Shown here one piece after another: positions 23,520-35,345 of a stretch of 64,000 nucleotides of DNA; position 1 is the first letter of the stretch; the number at the start of each line of letters is the position of its first letter. Source of the DNA: Marchantia polymorpha subsp. ruderalis. Lineage: Eukaryota > Streptophyta > Marchantiopsida > Marchantiales > Marchantiaceae. The position numbers were made by a program, and so were the translations under genes. The stretch spans positions 10,872,501-10,936,500 of the forward strand of contig AP031356.1 of NCBI GenBank assembly GCA_037833965.1, written 5' to 3'. The notes under the pieces are model-generated. The model was not told the origin of the DNA and searched no databases. It saw only the letters and a program-made list of their open reading frames with translations.

Positions 23520-23690
23520 CAAGAAGACTCTAATAAAAGATTTTGTCGAAGGATCTCGGACGACAATATTCATGCTTTGGATAGCAGTGTTACATACTAT
23601 GGAATCTAGTAGTATGTGAGATTTGTTCTTAGTATGAATGTGTCTTTCAATGAGGCCTTGCTCATTGAAAGAGTGGAAGATTGTTGAGTA
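23520..23690 (+). pseudogene. Copia integrase-to-RT linker fragment
   Basis: Conceptual translation with two stops reads YVRFVLSMNVSFNEALLIER. It aligns with KVIVSRDVSFNELGLLKD at the integrase tail of the first Copia element (about 5,350-5,420). The following sequence jumps straight to the 3' noncoding region, so almost all of pol has been deleted. Confidence 0.7.
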
Positions 23691-23850
23691 CATCTATATG
23701 TTATTACTCTATCACATTATGGCTACGGCTTAGTTTTAGTTAAGTCTCATTTGAGTACCTTGTGTTAGGTTTTTGTCTAAAATTATCTACGGAGTAATAA
23801 TAAAGGTTAGAGTGTATACTAAGATTTTTTAACATGAGTTAAGAGTAGAT

Positions 23851-24102
23851 TGTTGAGGTTAACTCCGATTAAAGAGCAACTTCACGTTTAGCTATTTATA
23901 GTTGAGATTGGTCGTCGGTGTTGGATATATATACCCCTAATTATATGTATTACGAGATAGTTGCACATTATACTATCACAATGCTATTCTTCTCGTGGAC
24001 GTAGCCCTTAAAGGTGAACCATGTTATACGTTTGTCTCTCTCATGTTGATCGTTACCTTGAATGTCTTGTCACCGACAAATCTCAGAGTTTGTACGTTTA
24101 CA
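23851..24102 (+). repeat. 3' LTR of the second Copia element
   Basis: 252 bp, TGTTGAGGTTAACTCC to GTACGTTTACA. It has the same length and start as the first element's LTR, with a TATA-like ATATATATACC near 23,924. The purine tract AAGAGTAGAT abuts it. Confidence 0.88.
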
Positions 24103-26730
24103 AATATTTTCAAAAATTATACTTCAACAATATTTTTTATAATGTTTTTTTATTGTAAGTCAAAGCACACTTTTCCATAATAACAATGTTTCATATCATT
24201 TTTATTGATAATAAAATTTGATCTTTCTATCTTATTTGATTTTGCACAAATTTTAGAATTTATATTAATTGAACTCTATATCATTCATCTTATTATTGTT
24301 TTCATTTTATTGCAAAGAATCATCAGAAGTTCCAATTTACAACAGAACAAATTTATGTTAAGATTTTGCTTAGATTTTTTCTTTTTATCATTCTCCATGA
24401 TTTTGATCTAATAATAAAAAATGTTATTAGATCAATAATAAATTTTGAAAATCTAAGCAATGCATTATTAATTGTTAAATTTTTATTATTATTATCATTG
24501 CTTGGAGCTTTTACTTATAATATTTGAAATCGAAATTTTCAAGTTCAACAAAACAACAAAAAATTATTTTTTTGTTTATATTTTTATTTTTGAATATTAC
24601 AAAACTCTAAAAAATGAAAACTTGAGCAATTATTGTTCCTCAATTTACAAATAATTTTTTTAAATGACATGAGATCCTAAAAGGATCAAGAAAGAATTAA
24701 AGAATATGAAAATATTGAATTTTAAAATTCTTTTTCTTTAGCGAAAATTGTGATAATAGTAACAAATAAATCTAGTGCTAGTTTGAAAATTACGCTTCAT
24801 TATGCATGTATGTAACATGCATGCATGTAAATTCAATTTTTGAATGATTTTTATTGCAAGTAGGAGTAGTTTTAAGGTTCTAAGATAATTTGAAATAGAA
24901 AATAGTTTTAATAACACATGAAAAATTTAATTATCATATGAAAAAAAGACTTGTCTTTTCTTTTAAAATAATATATATTCAACCTAAGGATTTAAAAATA
25001 TTGTAAATAAATTAGATGAAAAAATTTATTTTACAAATTTCATAAAGAAATTTAATAGAAACAATGGATTAATATTTTGATTTTATTTTTTTCTGAATTT
25101 TTTTATGATAATATTTCATTTAGTATTTAGTGTCTTACTAAGATTCAGTATGATCTTCTATCTGTAAAAATCTACGATCAAATTTCAAGCATTATGATTA
25201 GATATATGAATTCATGTTTAATATAATATCTAGTCATAAAAAACCAAAAATTTATGATGATAAACTTTCTGGATTTGATGATGTGTTATTTTTTTTGAAA
25301 ATATTATACTTGATTTTCTCTTTTAAAATTGCTATTTGACTTATGTGAGTAAGTAATTGATCTAGAAGTCATGATTTGTTTTGTACAATATATAAGAGAG
25401 CTATATAGTATTTATTCACAATTCACTCAGCTAGCGTGTAATTGTAATGTTGTATGCATTTACACACATGGATTAGCACAAGTTTTTTTTTTTTTCTTTA
25501 ATGTTTATTGTATAAGTTGTTTGCAATAGTATAGGAGTTAATCACAGTATTCTAAGAATAAATAAATGCCATAGTCTCTTGATAATCTTGTAATGATGAT
25601 CATGTGAGTGTTTACATGTCTAAGGAGATATCAGCTAATTTCAAAGAGTTTTGATTAGAATTTAGAAAACTTTGCAATGCATGAATAAAATTTGAAAGTA
25701 GTATGGAACTTAAATGTATGTAAGTTGTAAAATGGGGAAAGAGTAATATTTAATTCATTTGCATCATAAAAAAAAAACTGATCTTGTGTTAAAACGTAAA
25801 GAGGTGATTGAATATTTTAGTCATGTGAATTATTATGTTCAAAAAGAATATTTTTGGCAAGTTTTGAAGTAAAATTTCATGGAGACAAAAATGTGTCTGT
25901 ATGTGTGTGTGTCTTGTCTTGTCTATGTTAAAAATTCCTTTCTTTGAGATAAGTTGTTTGCAGAAACCAACTTTTATAAAGGACTGCATTGGTTGCAATC
26001 GGAGAGCATTTTTGAGTTTGAGATATACTAGTTTCTAGCTGTTTTGACTCACGATAAATAATCTTGAAGAATATGAAAAGGTATATTGTCTTATTTATAA
26101 CTTTATTTTTCATCATAATTATCCTTAATCTTTTGAAATTTTCAGAACATGAGATTATGGAGAAGTATCACATCAAAATACTACTAGATGTAAATTTGTT
26201 TGTACTTAATAACGAACATGGAACACACCTTCAGACAAAATGTTGTGTATCTGTTGTAAATGAGAAGAAATCCATTCCAAATAAATAAATAAATAGAGTT
26301 TAGATAGCACTATATCTAACTCTTTTTAAATATTCATTCAACTCTATCTTCGTTAGTCATTCTGCCATATTTTTTTTCACAAAGATTGATCTATGTTCGT
26401 GATTTGTGGATAGGTTCTTCACATATTCAAGCTGAATTGCATCATCTACTTTTCATACGAAAATGGATATTCTTTAATTTGAGTGACATTTTTCATTTCT
26501 ATATGACACAGGACTGTAATATTATCTTATATTTACAAATTTCCTTCAAAGTACATATGATATTTACCATTAACGTCGGGTTTAAAAAGGAACCGCTAGT
26601 TTGACTCTCACTTAACGCTAATTATCTCTTATCCTAGGCTAATCTTCTCATTTTTAGCACTACTTCTCCCCGTTTCCCTTTGACCACGAAGACTATATCG
26701 CATGATGGTACATGGTAAATGGTAAATAGA
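24103..26730. other. AT-rich DNA, nothing identified
   Basis: Very AT-rich with scattered low-complexity T and A runs. Short open frames show no domain. The interval ends at the 3' end of the LINE. Confidence 0.5.
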
Positions 26731-26820
26731 TCAAGCCCGTGGGACCCAAAGGGTCAAAAGGCTAAATAACACAATACAAAAAATCCAACTCCAAACAAGG
26801 AGAGAACCAAAAGAAACCCC

Positions 26821-29800
26821 CTAGCTAGTGTCCAAAGCACTAGAACGGTAACAAATAACATCCCTAATGTAACAACCTAAATCATAAAGCTCAAGCTGAA
26901 GCAAAGAATAAAAATTCTCAACAACTTTATGAGCCACTCTAATCTCTACATATCTAGTACAAGTAAGAATTACATGCTCTTCATCCTCAACTTTCCTACC
27001 ATCACATAGCCCACAAATACGTTCAGTCCTATCAATGTTCAACCAACGCACTTCTTCAATCCCAAGAGTATGAGATCCTGTTCTATGTCTAGCAATAATA
27101 TGACGTAAAGAAGTTGATATCTCAACAAGTAAGTATCCTTGCTCAAAATAAACAAGCATAGGATTCACATGAAGTTGATAAAACTGCATCTTGGTGCCTC
27201 GTCTGCTCCACATAATGCTGAGAAATTCCTCCCTAATACGCTCGCGTAGGGCAATAGGTTGCAAATCCCAATCGAGTTCCGTCACATTCCACCTCAAAGA
27301 CCAAGTCACCACATCTGCAAACCATCCTTTGGGACGTGTGGCACCCAAAGCTTCAAGAGGAAGTCGAGAAGCATCAAGAGATCTCACTCTTTTGAGGTAA
27401 GTGATAGTCAAAAAGAGAGCTTCAGCCTCAAGAGGTATACAACCTGTTTCCGCAAGAAGAATTGCATAAGAAGTTTGGGTCCTCACATCCAATTCTTCTT
27501 GTAAGAAAATCTTTTGCACCCTCTTCAAACGCTGCCAACCTGTCTTCTTACAACCAGGACCCCACACTTGTGTTCCATATAAGATAACGGAAAACACTAG
27601 GCTCTTGTATAAGAATTTCCTAAGACTCTAAGACACTAGATGAGCTCTTCTACATCTATTTAGCAATGAATATAGAGCTTTGAAACTAGCTTCTACTCTC
27701 TTTTGCACACAAAGTGCCCAACTATGATCAGATGAGAAATCAATGTCCAAATATTTGTAACTTTTCACTTGTTCCAACTCTAATCCTTTGTAACAGAAAG
27801 AAAGCTTGGATCTAGTGCTCACAAGAATGACTTTGGTCTTCTCCAAATTGACCTCCATCTGATTTTGAGTACAAAAGGTAGCCAAAGTGTCAAGGTGTTT
27901 CTGTAAATTAATGTCATCACGTGCTAGTAATATGACATCATCTGCATACAAAAGAGTTTTGATGACAAAGCCTCCAAGTTTAACACCTTCTCTATCACAA
28001 TCCTCCAACCACCTTTCTATATCATCTATGAAAATTCCAAAGAGAGTTGGAGAGAGAGGACAACCTTGAATGACTCTAATGGTGCTGATAATCTCTTCAG
28101 TTTGAGAAGTGTTGATCTTGGCCCGAACTGAGTGGTATAATGTAGCCATCGCTGTTAAGAGATCTGATGGTACTCCAATGGTTTGCAATCTTTGCCATAA
28201 AAGCTCACAAGGTACTGTGTCAAAAGCTTTCTTGAAATCAATGAAGGCACAAAACAAAGCTTTTCCATTACCCTTGGATTTCTCCCATTGAACACGTAAA
28301 ACCAAGATATGGTCTATATTGTTGAATGTAGGACGAAAACCAGCATGGAACCGCGCTCTCTTCTAACAAGATTCAGCCTATGTGCTCAACTTTGACTCCA
28401 TCAATTTGCCAAATAACTTGGCAAAAATACTACCCACCATGATAGTGCGATAGTTTGTCACCAAGGCCTTGCTCGCAGATTTGTGAATAAGAACAATCTT
28501 CCGTAGAGACCAAGATGAAGGAAAGCCATGAATAGCAGCATCCTCTAACGCTTTTGTGAGTATAGGTCCAATAGCATCTCCTCCCCACTTGAGAAGTTCA
28601 ATGGAAAGCCCATCCAAATCCTCACATTTACCATTTGCCAATTGTCTGAGTTGAGTCGTCACTTCAACTTCTAAAAATAAGCCTGGATTTCCTTCACAAT
28701 GTGGCATTGATGCAACATTGGGAAAAAAATAAAGCTTTTCAGCAAAAGAAATCAAAGACTTGGGATCAAGAGTAGGTTTAGAAGATCGTACTGCCAACCG
28801 CCTCCAAAAGGATTTGGAATTCTCCAAGAGCTCTTTTGTCAAGCACTCTTGCTTCTGCCTCAAAAAAGCTCGTTTCTTAGACTTCACCAAGTCTTTGTAA
28901 AGTCTTGTCATAATCAATCGATTGTGAAGATCCAAGGATTTATCAAGTGATCTCGCCCTCGCTTGCTTGCAATCAAAGTCAAACCATCCATTGCAAAGAA
29001 GACATCTAGCTCTCCTTGTGTTATGTCTCACAAAGAACTTAGAAGCAGAGTTTTGGAGCAACTCGGTTAGTTGCAAACTAGATGTATGTGGATCAAGGCT
29101 CCAAGTAGTACGAGTCAAGAGGTCTTGGAAATGTTCACTATAAAGTTGCTGTTTACTAGCATCTAAACAAAACTTGGGGGAAGTAGAAACATAGTGACAT
29201 GTGGAGAGAGGGATTGACGTTGACAACAAAAGAGTAAATAAAAGAGGTGTATGATCTGATTCTGGTTGAGGCTCTAGAATATCAAACGTTGAGATAAATG
29301 AATTATTAGTGGTAGAGGACAAAAGATAATCTATAGTGCTAACACCAGTAGAGGAAAAACATGTATTGGAGTGAGAATTGGGAAAGAAAGAAACGCCATT
29401 GAGAACTTTCAGATTACAAGTGGCTCCAAAAGTCAAGAAATGCTCAGTCAAACATTTGTACAAGGATCACAAGTGACTCTAAACCACAAACTATCTCTAC
29501 TTTCTTCAAAAGAGGGAGAAGACAAGGAACTATCAAATTGTGTAAATTGAGCAGAACGTATGCGGGCATTGAAGTCTTCAACAAGAAAAACTTCACCTTT
29601 GTCTTAATATTTGAGAACATCTCCTATGAGCCGATGGAATGGTTGACTTCGATTGCAAGTGCTTGTGGAGTAGATCTACATGGATAATGATGCAAAGTAA
29701 CAAACTGCCAAATAACTGTAAGATACTCCAATCAATCCAAGACGAAGCCAATGATATTGTTTCCCAATATCTTGGCTTTCCAAATGTATCATAGGAAGAA

Positions 29801-30029
29801 GTTCAGATCTGATGAAAGTAGCAATGCCTCGAAAGCCTCTTCCTGCTCATCGATTTCTATGGTTCCAAGTAGATCCCACCAGAGTAAACCCTTGTATCTT
29901 TCCAATAACATTACTTTCATGCTCCCAAGTCTCAACAATGTTGAGGATGTCCGCCATCTTCCAAATCGGATGTGCACTCACATACTTAGTTGTAGATAGG
30001 CCTCTTATGTTCCACATCAACACCCTCAA
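26821..30029 (-). pseudogene. LINE ORF2: APE-type endonuclease and reverse transcriptase, interrupted
   Basis: ORF2 normally nicks target DNA and copies element RNA in place. The endonuclease begins at about 30,029 with RVLMWNIRGL, continues with LVEDFNAR near 29,560 and ends with STIDYLLSS near 29,340. The RT region includes VLIHKS and YRTIMVGSIFAKLFGKLME (28,378-29,463), then AFIDFKKAFD, QGCPLSPTLFGIFIDD and catalytic YADD in LLYADDVILLA (27,628-28,305). A C-terminal CGLCDGRKVEDEEHVILTC zinc-type motif lies in 26,821-27,597. Three in-frame stops (near 28,376, 28,363 and 27,626) and frameshifts in the endonuclease (one near 29,460) break it. From 29,463 to 26,821 a single frame is kept apart from the stops. 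Confidence 0.93.
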
Positions 30030-30041
30030 CCTCTTGGATTG

Positions 30042-30779
30042 CTAGGTTGATGATTGTCTCCTCCTCTTGGTGATAATAGCTTGACTATCACGTAGATAAG
30101 CTACAAAACTTGCATTTTGAGCTTCTTTGACTTTTGCAAGCTCCTTTCTCCTTGCTTGAACTTGAAGAGGTGTAAGATCTGGATCTAACCAAATCCTCCG
30201 TCCCTTGAGAATGGCCTTGTTAGCTAAAGCCATATCACGTTGAGCTTGATACACAAACTTAACAATAATGGCACGAGGTTGTGCGCCTTTGTTGCCAATA
30301 CGATAAGCTTGAGCCAAATCCGGATTAGGAACATCAAGTGTTTCAGTCAAGAACTTGGTGACCACACTCTTCACCTCTTCCTTCTCGGATTCAGGTAGAC
30401 CCGAAATCCTCACATTCTTCATACGAGCAAATTGATTAGCCTTTTCAATGTCTTGTTCTTGACAGAAAGAGATATGAGCAGACTTGGTAGCTTCAGCATA
30501 GGACTTCATTTTCACCTCTAGAGTTTCAACCACTTCATGCAAAGCAGGAGTAGTAACAGTAGAAGCTTGGGAACCAACCTTGTCTTGGATGTCCTCAACA
30601 GATCCAGAGATTTGGAGCATGATCTTCTCAAAACTTTTATGAGAAATCTTCAACTCCCGGATTTCATTCTTTGCAGCAGCCAAGGCAACATTTTGTGCCT
30701 TGAATTCTTGGCGTAGCACTTTCAATTCTTCCAAAACCGTTTGCACAAGATTGAGAAGTTTGTTTTCAGAATCCATCAT
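30042..30779 (-). CDS. LINE ORF1 protein, coiled coil plus RNA-binding domain
   Basis: An open 245-codon frame starting MMDSENKLL, about 30 bp downstream of the monomer array and ending 12 bp before ORF2. Residues 1-100 are rich in heptad-like L/K/E spacing and suggest a coiled coil for trimerisation. Residues 115-180 (MKNVRISGLPESEKEE to AYRIGNKGAQPRAIIVKF) resemble the RRM of L1 ORF1 proteins. Residues 180-235 (GRRIWLDPDLTPLQVQARRK) match the C-terminal basic domain. In L1 elements such proteins coat the element RNA and act as nucleic-acid chaperones. It has no internal stop, unlike ORF2, so it may be younger than it looks or under weaker decay by chance. Confidence 0.85.
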   Translation of the reverse strand: MMDSENKLLNLVQTVLEELKVLRQEFKAQNVALAAAKNEIRELKISHKSFEKIMLQISGSVEDIQDKVGSQASTVTTPALHEVVETLEVKMKSYAEATKSAHISFCQEQDIEKANQFARMKNVRISGLPESEKEEVKSVVTKFLTETLDVPNPDLAQAYRIGNKGAQPRAIIVKFVYQAQRDMALANKAILKGRRIWLDPDLTPLQVQARRKELAKVKEAQNASFVAYLRDSQAIITKRRRQSST

Positions 30780-30810
30780 GAACCCAACTTTGCAAGATGT
30801 TACACAAAAT

Positions 30811-32190
30811 CAAAGTTTTGAAATGAAAACTTCTTGACAGCAGCTCCGTTGAGGCTGAAAATTTGCACGTATGTGCGCCCGGCCGTCGTGAACAAGCCCA
30901 TCAAATCTCAGCTCCTGTTGACACTCCAGCAATAAGATATAGCCCCCCGCAAGATTCATGCTCAAACCCCTAAACTCAAAGTTTTGAAATGACAACTTCT
31001 TGAGAGCAGCTCCGTTGAGGCTGAAAATTTTCACGTATGTGAGTCCGGCCGTCGTGAACAAGCCTATCAAATCTCAGCTCCTGTAAACACTCCAGCAATA
31101 AGATATGGCCTCCGCAAGATTCATGCTCAAACCCCTAAACTCAAAGTTTTGAAATGACAACTTCTTGAGAGCAGCTCCGTTGAGGCTGAAAATTTGCACG
31201 TATGTGCGCCCGGCCGTCCTGAACAAGCCCATCAAATCTCAGCTCCTGCTGAGATTTGATTTGACACTGCAGCAAGAAGATATGGCCCCCGCAAGATTCA
31301 TGCTCAAACCCCTAAACTCAAAGTTTGGAAATGACAACTTCTTGACAGAAGCTCTTTTGAGGCTGAAAATTTGCACCTATGTGCGCCCGGCCGTCGTGAA
31401 CAAGCCCACCAAATCTCAGCTCTTGTTGACACTCCAGCAATAAGATATGGCCGCCGCAAGATTCATGCTCAAACCCCTAAACTCAAAGTTTCGAAATGAC
31501 AACTTCTTGAGAGCAGCTCCGTTGAGGCTGAAAATTTGCACGTATGTGCGCCCAGCCGTCGTGAACAAGCTCACCAAATCTCAGATCCTGTTGATACTCC
31601 AGCAATAAGATATGGCCCCCGCAAGATTCATGCTCAAACCCCTAAACTCAAAGTTTCGAAATGACAACTTCTTGACAGAAGCTCTTTTGAGGCTGAAAAT
31701 TTGCACCTATGTGTGCCCGGCAATGTGAACAAGCCCACCAAATCTCAGCTCCTGTTGACACTGCAGCAAGAAGATATGGCCCTGCAAGATTCATGCTCAA
31801 ACCCTTAAACTCAAAGTTTCGAAATGACAACTTCTTGACAGAAGCTCTTTTGAGGCTGAAAATTTGCAACTATGTGTGCCCGGCAATTTTGAACAAGCCC
31901 ACCAAATCTCAACTCCTGTTGACACTCCAGCAAGAAGATATGTCCCCCGCAAGATTCATGCTCAAACCCCTAAACTCAAAGTTTGGAAATGACAACTTCT
32001 TGACAGAAGCTCTTTTGAGGCTGAAAATTTGCACGTATGTGCGCCCAGCCGTCGTGAACAAGCCCACCAAATCTCAACTCCTGTTGACCATCCAACAAGA
32101 AGATATGGCCCTACAAGATTCATGCTCAAACCCCTTAACTTAAAGTTTCGAAATGAGAACTTCTTGACAAAATCTCAAAATCAAAGCGCT
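30811..32190 (-). repeat. LINE 5' tandem monomer array, about 165-bp units
   Basis: Nine repeats of an anchor (CAAAGTTT, A/G variant, then GAAATGACAACTTCTTGA) begin at 30,811, 30,977, 31,142, 31,319, 31,484, 31,649, 31,812, 31,977 and 32,141. Spacings are 166, 165, 177, 165, 165, 163, 165 and 164. That gives eight full units and a partial one. The array ends about 30 bp upstream of ORF1. Its position resembles the promoter monomers of rodent L1. Frames across it (31,165-31,443 and 31,709-32,143) are repeat artefacts. Confidence 0.92.
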
Positions 32191-32210
32191 CTCTTATGAG
32201 GGTGGGGGAT

Positions 32211-34050
32211 AATTAATGTTAAATGAGTGATAACTAGCCCCTTAAAAAAAATTCATAAAACAGTACATATAAAACACAAGGTAGAACTATTGTTCATGTT
32301 TAAATATGTGTAAACATTAATAAATGCAAGACATAGAAGAATGAAGAGTATTAAATCGGATATGTTCTGCTTATAATTCATACACTATACATAAATTCAT
32401 AAGGTATGATTACATATCATACAAGCGAGTCAATTGCAAAAGCTTTAAGATGTCCAAGTAAGAATCGAAGTCAAAGTTTTGAGTATTTAGTTTTTTGAAC
32501 CAACTTTGACAAAGGTATGAAAAGATGAAATATAAAATATTATCGACGCTTTAAGGTTATCGCTTATCAAGCTGCCGTAGCGTAAATATACTCAGTTATA
32601 TTTAGTCCTATGGAAGAGAGCAATTCTCGAATTGATCATGTTAAATGATAACATGACATTGGTAGTGCAGTATGACAAATTACGTAGGTGACGCCACTGA
32701 ATACTAGGCCAATCAATCCCAGGCTTCGGTTCCATCCTCTACGGCTAGATGGGGTCCTCTCATCCATCTTGCTATATTAGTCGCCACCACTACGTGTATG
32801 GTTAACTTTCCGGCTCGTGAAGAACACGTCAACGGCCTAATAGGCACCGACGGGAGAGCGCCGCGACCTCCGGAGAAAAATTAATAATGCCCGGGAAAAT
32901 GGGGTCCGAGACGCCGCGTCTGTCTAAACGTAGGCGCTAACCTTGAAGCACTGCATGAGTCAAACTCGCTGCCGTCAGATGCTCCGATCGACGACCGCCT
33001 TCAAACGAACAACGAGATCTCTCCCGCAAGAGGAACCGACACGTGGCCCCACGATGCGTGCGGTGAGCTATGGCTGCGGGAACTATCTGGGAATGTCCTT
33101 TTTGTAAATGTCAACCATCCGTCGAAGATCCTCGACCGTGCGATGCGATCTTGATGAGTCTGCGGATTCGGAAGTCGTCTATTTCCGGCTAGAGTTCGCG
33201 CGCTCGCCGAGAAGAATCCGGCGGGAGTCGCTCGCCACCAACAAGCCCCTCCGCAATAGTGGTTCCGACCAGCCGCCGCGTCTCGGTGGAAGGCTTGCCT
33301 TCTGCTGTTTTAAGAGGAGCTCCGCTTCCTGTTTCGCTTGCCTGGCAGTCTAAATTGGAGCATCCTCCAGCTGGCTTTAGACCGACTCCCGAGAAAGACA
33401 AGTCCGCTAATAAGAATGAACGTGATTCCCGTCTCCCGTATCCTGGGAAGCGCTTTCCAGAAAGGTATCGGCAGGAGATTGTTGGATGACTCGCATGCTG
33501 GTCAGAAGTCGACTTCCGCGAGATGTTGCCGGTTTTCAGCCCCAGGCTAACTCAGCGACCGGTGAATCAATTTCTAACGTCGCGGGAAGCTCTGACGTCG
33601 CAGACGCTACAATTGGCCAGAAGAGTCGCGTTCGGCGCTGTAACTCTTGCGACGATCACTATTGCCTCGGCGATAGCGATTCCCAATTTTGGGTTCGTCA
33701 AGCTCGAGTCTCTGCCGGTCATCTGCCGGGTTGTCATCGGTTTTGATCAGGAAGTTACTCTTTTGTGACGGGGAGACATGCTTTTCTCCGATTCGTCTCC
33801 CCTGGTTTCAGAAGGTGACCGGCAGAGGGCGTGGGATGAATGCCGCAGACTGTAGAGTCTTCATTTATTAGTCGCGAGGCCACAGGTCGCTTACTCGACG
33901 ACGGGGACTGTCGCAATGAATCCCCTAGAACTTTGACTCTAATCTCCGCTTTCCGGAACCTGGAGAGACATTGGAAATTGGGGAAGACACTATTTATATG
34001 TATGTATTATTCGAAATATCATCCAGCGTCTAACTGGCGGTGACATAGGG
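32211..34050. other. No gene identified; GC-rich block 32.7-34.0 kb
   Basis: Sequence turns GC-rich from about 32,700. Many short overlapping frames exist on both strands (for example 33,108-33,353 and 33,486-33,746), none with a domain. The composition resembles the region upstream of AMT1 and could be a promoter and leader of an unseen gene, but nothing supports a model. Confidence 0.35.
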
Positions 34051-35309
34051 CGGCTAGTCCAATAATTCCATACCTCTTCAATCCGATTTCTTCCATGGCT
34101 TTACTTCTCACCTTTATGATCGGTAGAGGAAGTGCCTGCTTGGAATTAGCCTCAGATACAAGGTCAAAGCTTGGCTTTGACCTTTCGATTCGTTTCAACT
34201 TATGATACGAAAACTATTATTTGACAAATTTTTGGAGAAAAAAGATATAGTCAAATGGCTTCTACCTCGTTGGTCCTCGTAGTCATAGACATTAGCAAAC
34301 AACTGCATGTTGTTATTCGCTATATTAGAATCAGGCAGTTTACGGGAATATAAAGCTCTTCATGATGCAGTAGGGTTTGTATTACAACGATTTGAAATTG
34401 CAATGTTTATTATAAAGTTATATTTTGATTCCTACAAACTTTTATAAGTATGTTTACAGAAAATTATAATTATAGATAAAATTGAAATTTACAAGATTGT
34501 ATGTTAACTCCTCGTTAATGTTCCATTCAATTATAATGAATACGTGATCAAGAAGAGACACCACGTCCTATTGCTTCTTACATTGTGTTGGCTCTAGATT
34601 AGTGGAAAATGGAATACAGAAAAAGTTTTGAGTAATTGTCTATTTTTTTTTTACAAATATTTATTTCAAAATCAAGATGCACATTTTACATAAAATTCAA
34701 CCATACATACTGGTCTCTATCTTTCTTAATGCAGGATAAAGCATCAACAATTCCAATTGATGCTAACTCACTTTGACTTGAATCGCAGACTGAGAGAATC
34801 TTACTTGATTAGAGATTTTTATTGGTATCTTTGTTTATATTGGTGAATATAGAAATGATTTTCCATGGACAATGCTCACCTTATGGGTTCAAAAAAATGT
34901 CAGCCCGTTGTTTGGAATTGCTAATATATGATATTATATCTTGGAAGTGAAGAGAATATGATCTATGGCACTTCATACTTATGATGCAACTCAAGCTTTC
35001 AAGTATAGCAATCTACACGTGATTTGAGAACACATCAATTTGAAGATATTAGCTTGTTTTGGCACTCAGCCTTCCAAGAAAGACTACAATGGAGTAAAAC
35101 AAGTCTTGCATCATGTCAAAAGCAGTCAAGACAAAGGTGGAGTGAAAATTTATAACATTGGATTTGATGATGGATGCAATCTTAGACTGAGAATGTCTTT
35201 TTTTCAAAAGTGGTCATTTTTTTGGAAGTCAACAAAGAACGGTAGCAGCAGGGGTACATAGGAACATACATCACATCTGCTTGACTGAGTACATTTTGTG
35301 CACACTTTC

Positions 35310-35345
<36 letters not shown>

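Larger units (their letters stand above)
20996..24102 (+). mobile_element. Pol-deleted Copia element, truncated 5' LTR
   Basis: A plus-strand relative of the 2,985-10,433 element. It has a 5'-truncated left LTR (20,996 to about 21,135), a Met-tRNA-type primer site, a leader sharing words with the first element, about 1.1 kb of unidentified sequence, a minisatellite, a small integrase relic, a polypurine-like AAGAGTAGAT, and a complete right LTR. The stretch before the right LTR (from TATGTTATTACTCTATC) matches the first element's 3' region. Protease, RT and RNase H are absent. The missing left end prevents a target-duplication test. Confidence 0.85.
26731..32210 (-). mobile_element. Near full-length LINE (L1-like non-LTR retrotransposon)
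   Basis: Read right to left: about 1.4 kb of tandem 5' monomers (30,811-32,190), ORF1 (30,779-30,042), ORF2 with endonuclease, RT and C-terminal zinc motif (about 30,029-26,821), and a 90-bp 3' UTR. The 3' end was set by comparison with a second copy at 59,000-59,503; both begin to align at TCAAG. No LTRs. Target-site duplications were not found by eye. ORF2 has several stops and frameshifts, so the copy cannot mobilise itself. Confidence 0.92.

Noticed and set aside
31165..32143. Open frames across the LINE monomers
   Set aside because: The frames repeat the same peptide every 55 residues, following the 165-bp unit; they vary between strands and have no domain.
30811..32190. CRISPR array
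   Set aside because: Units are continuous 165-bp repeats with no spacer-repeat alternation, in a eukaryotic LINE.
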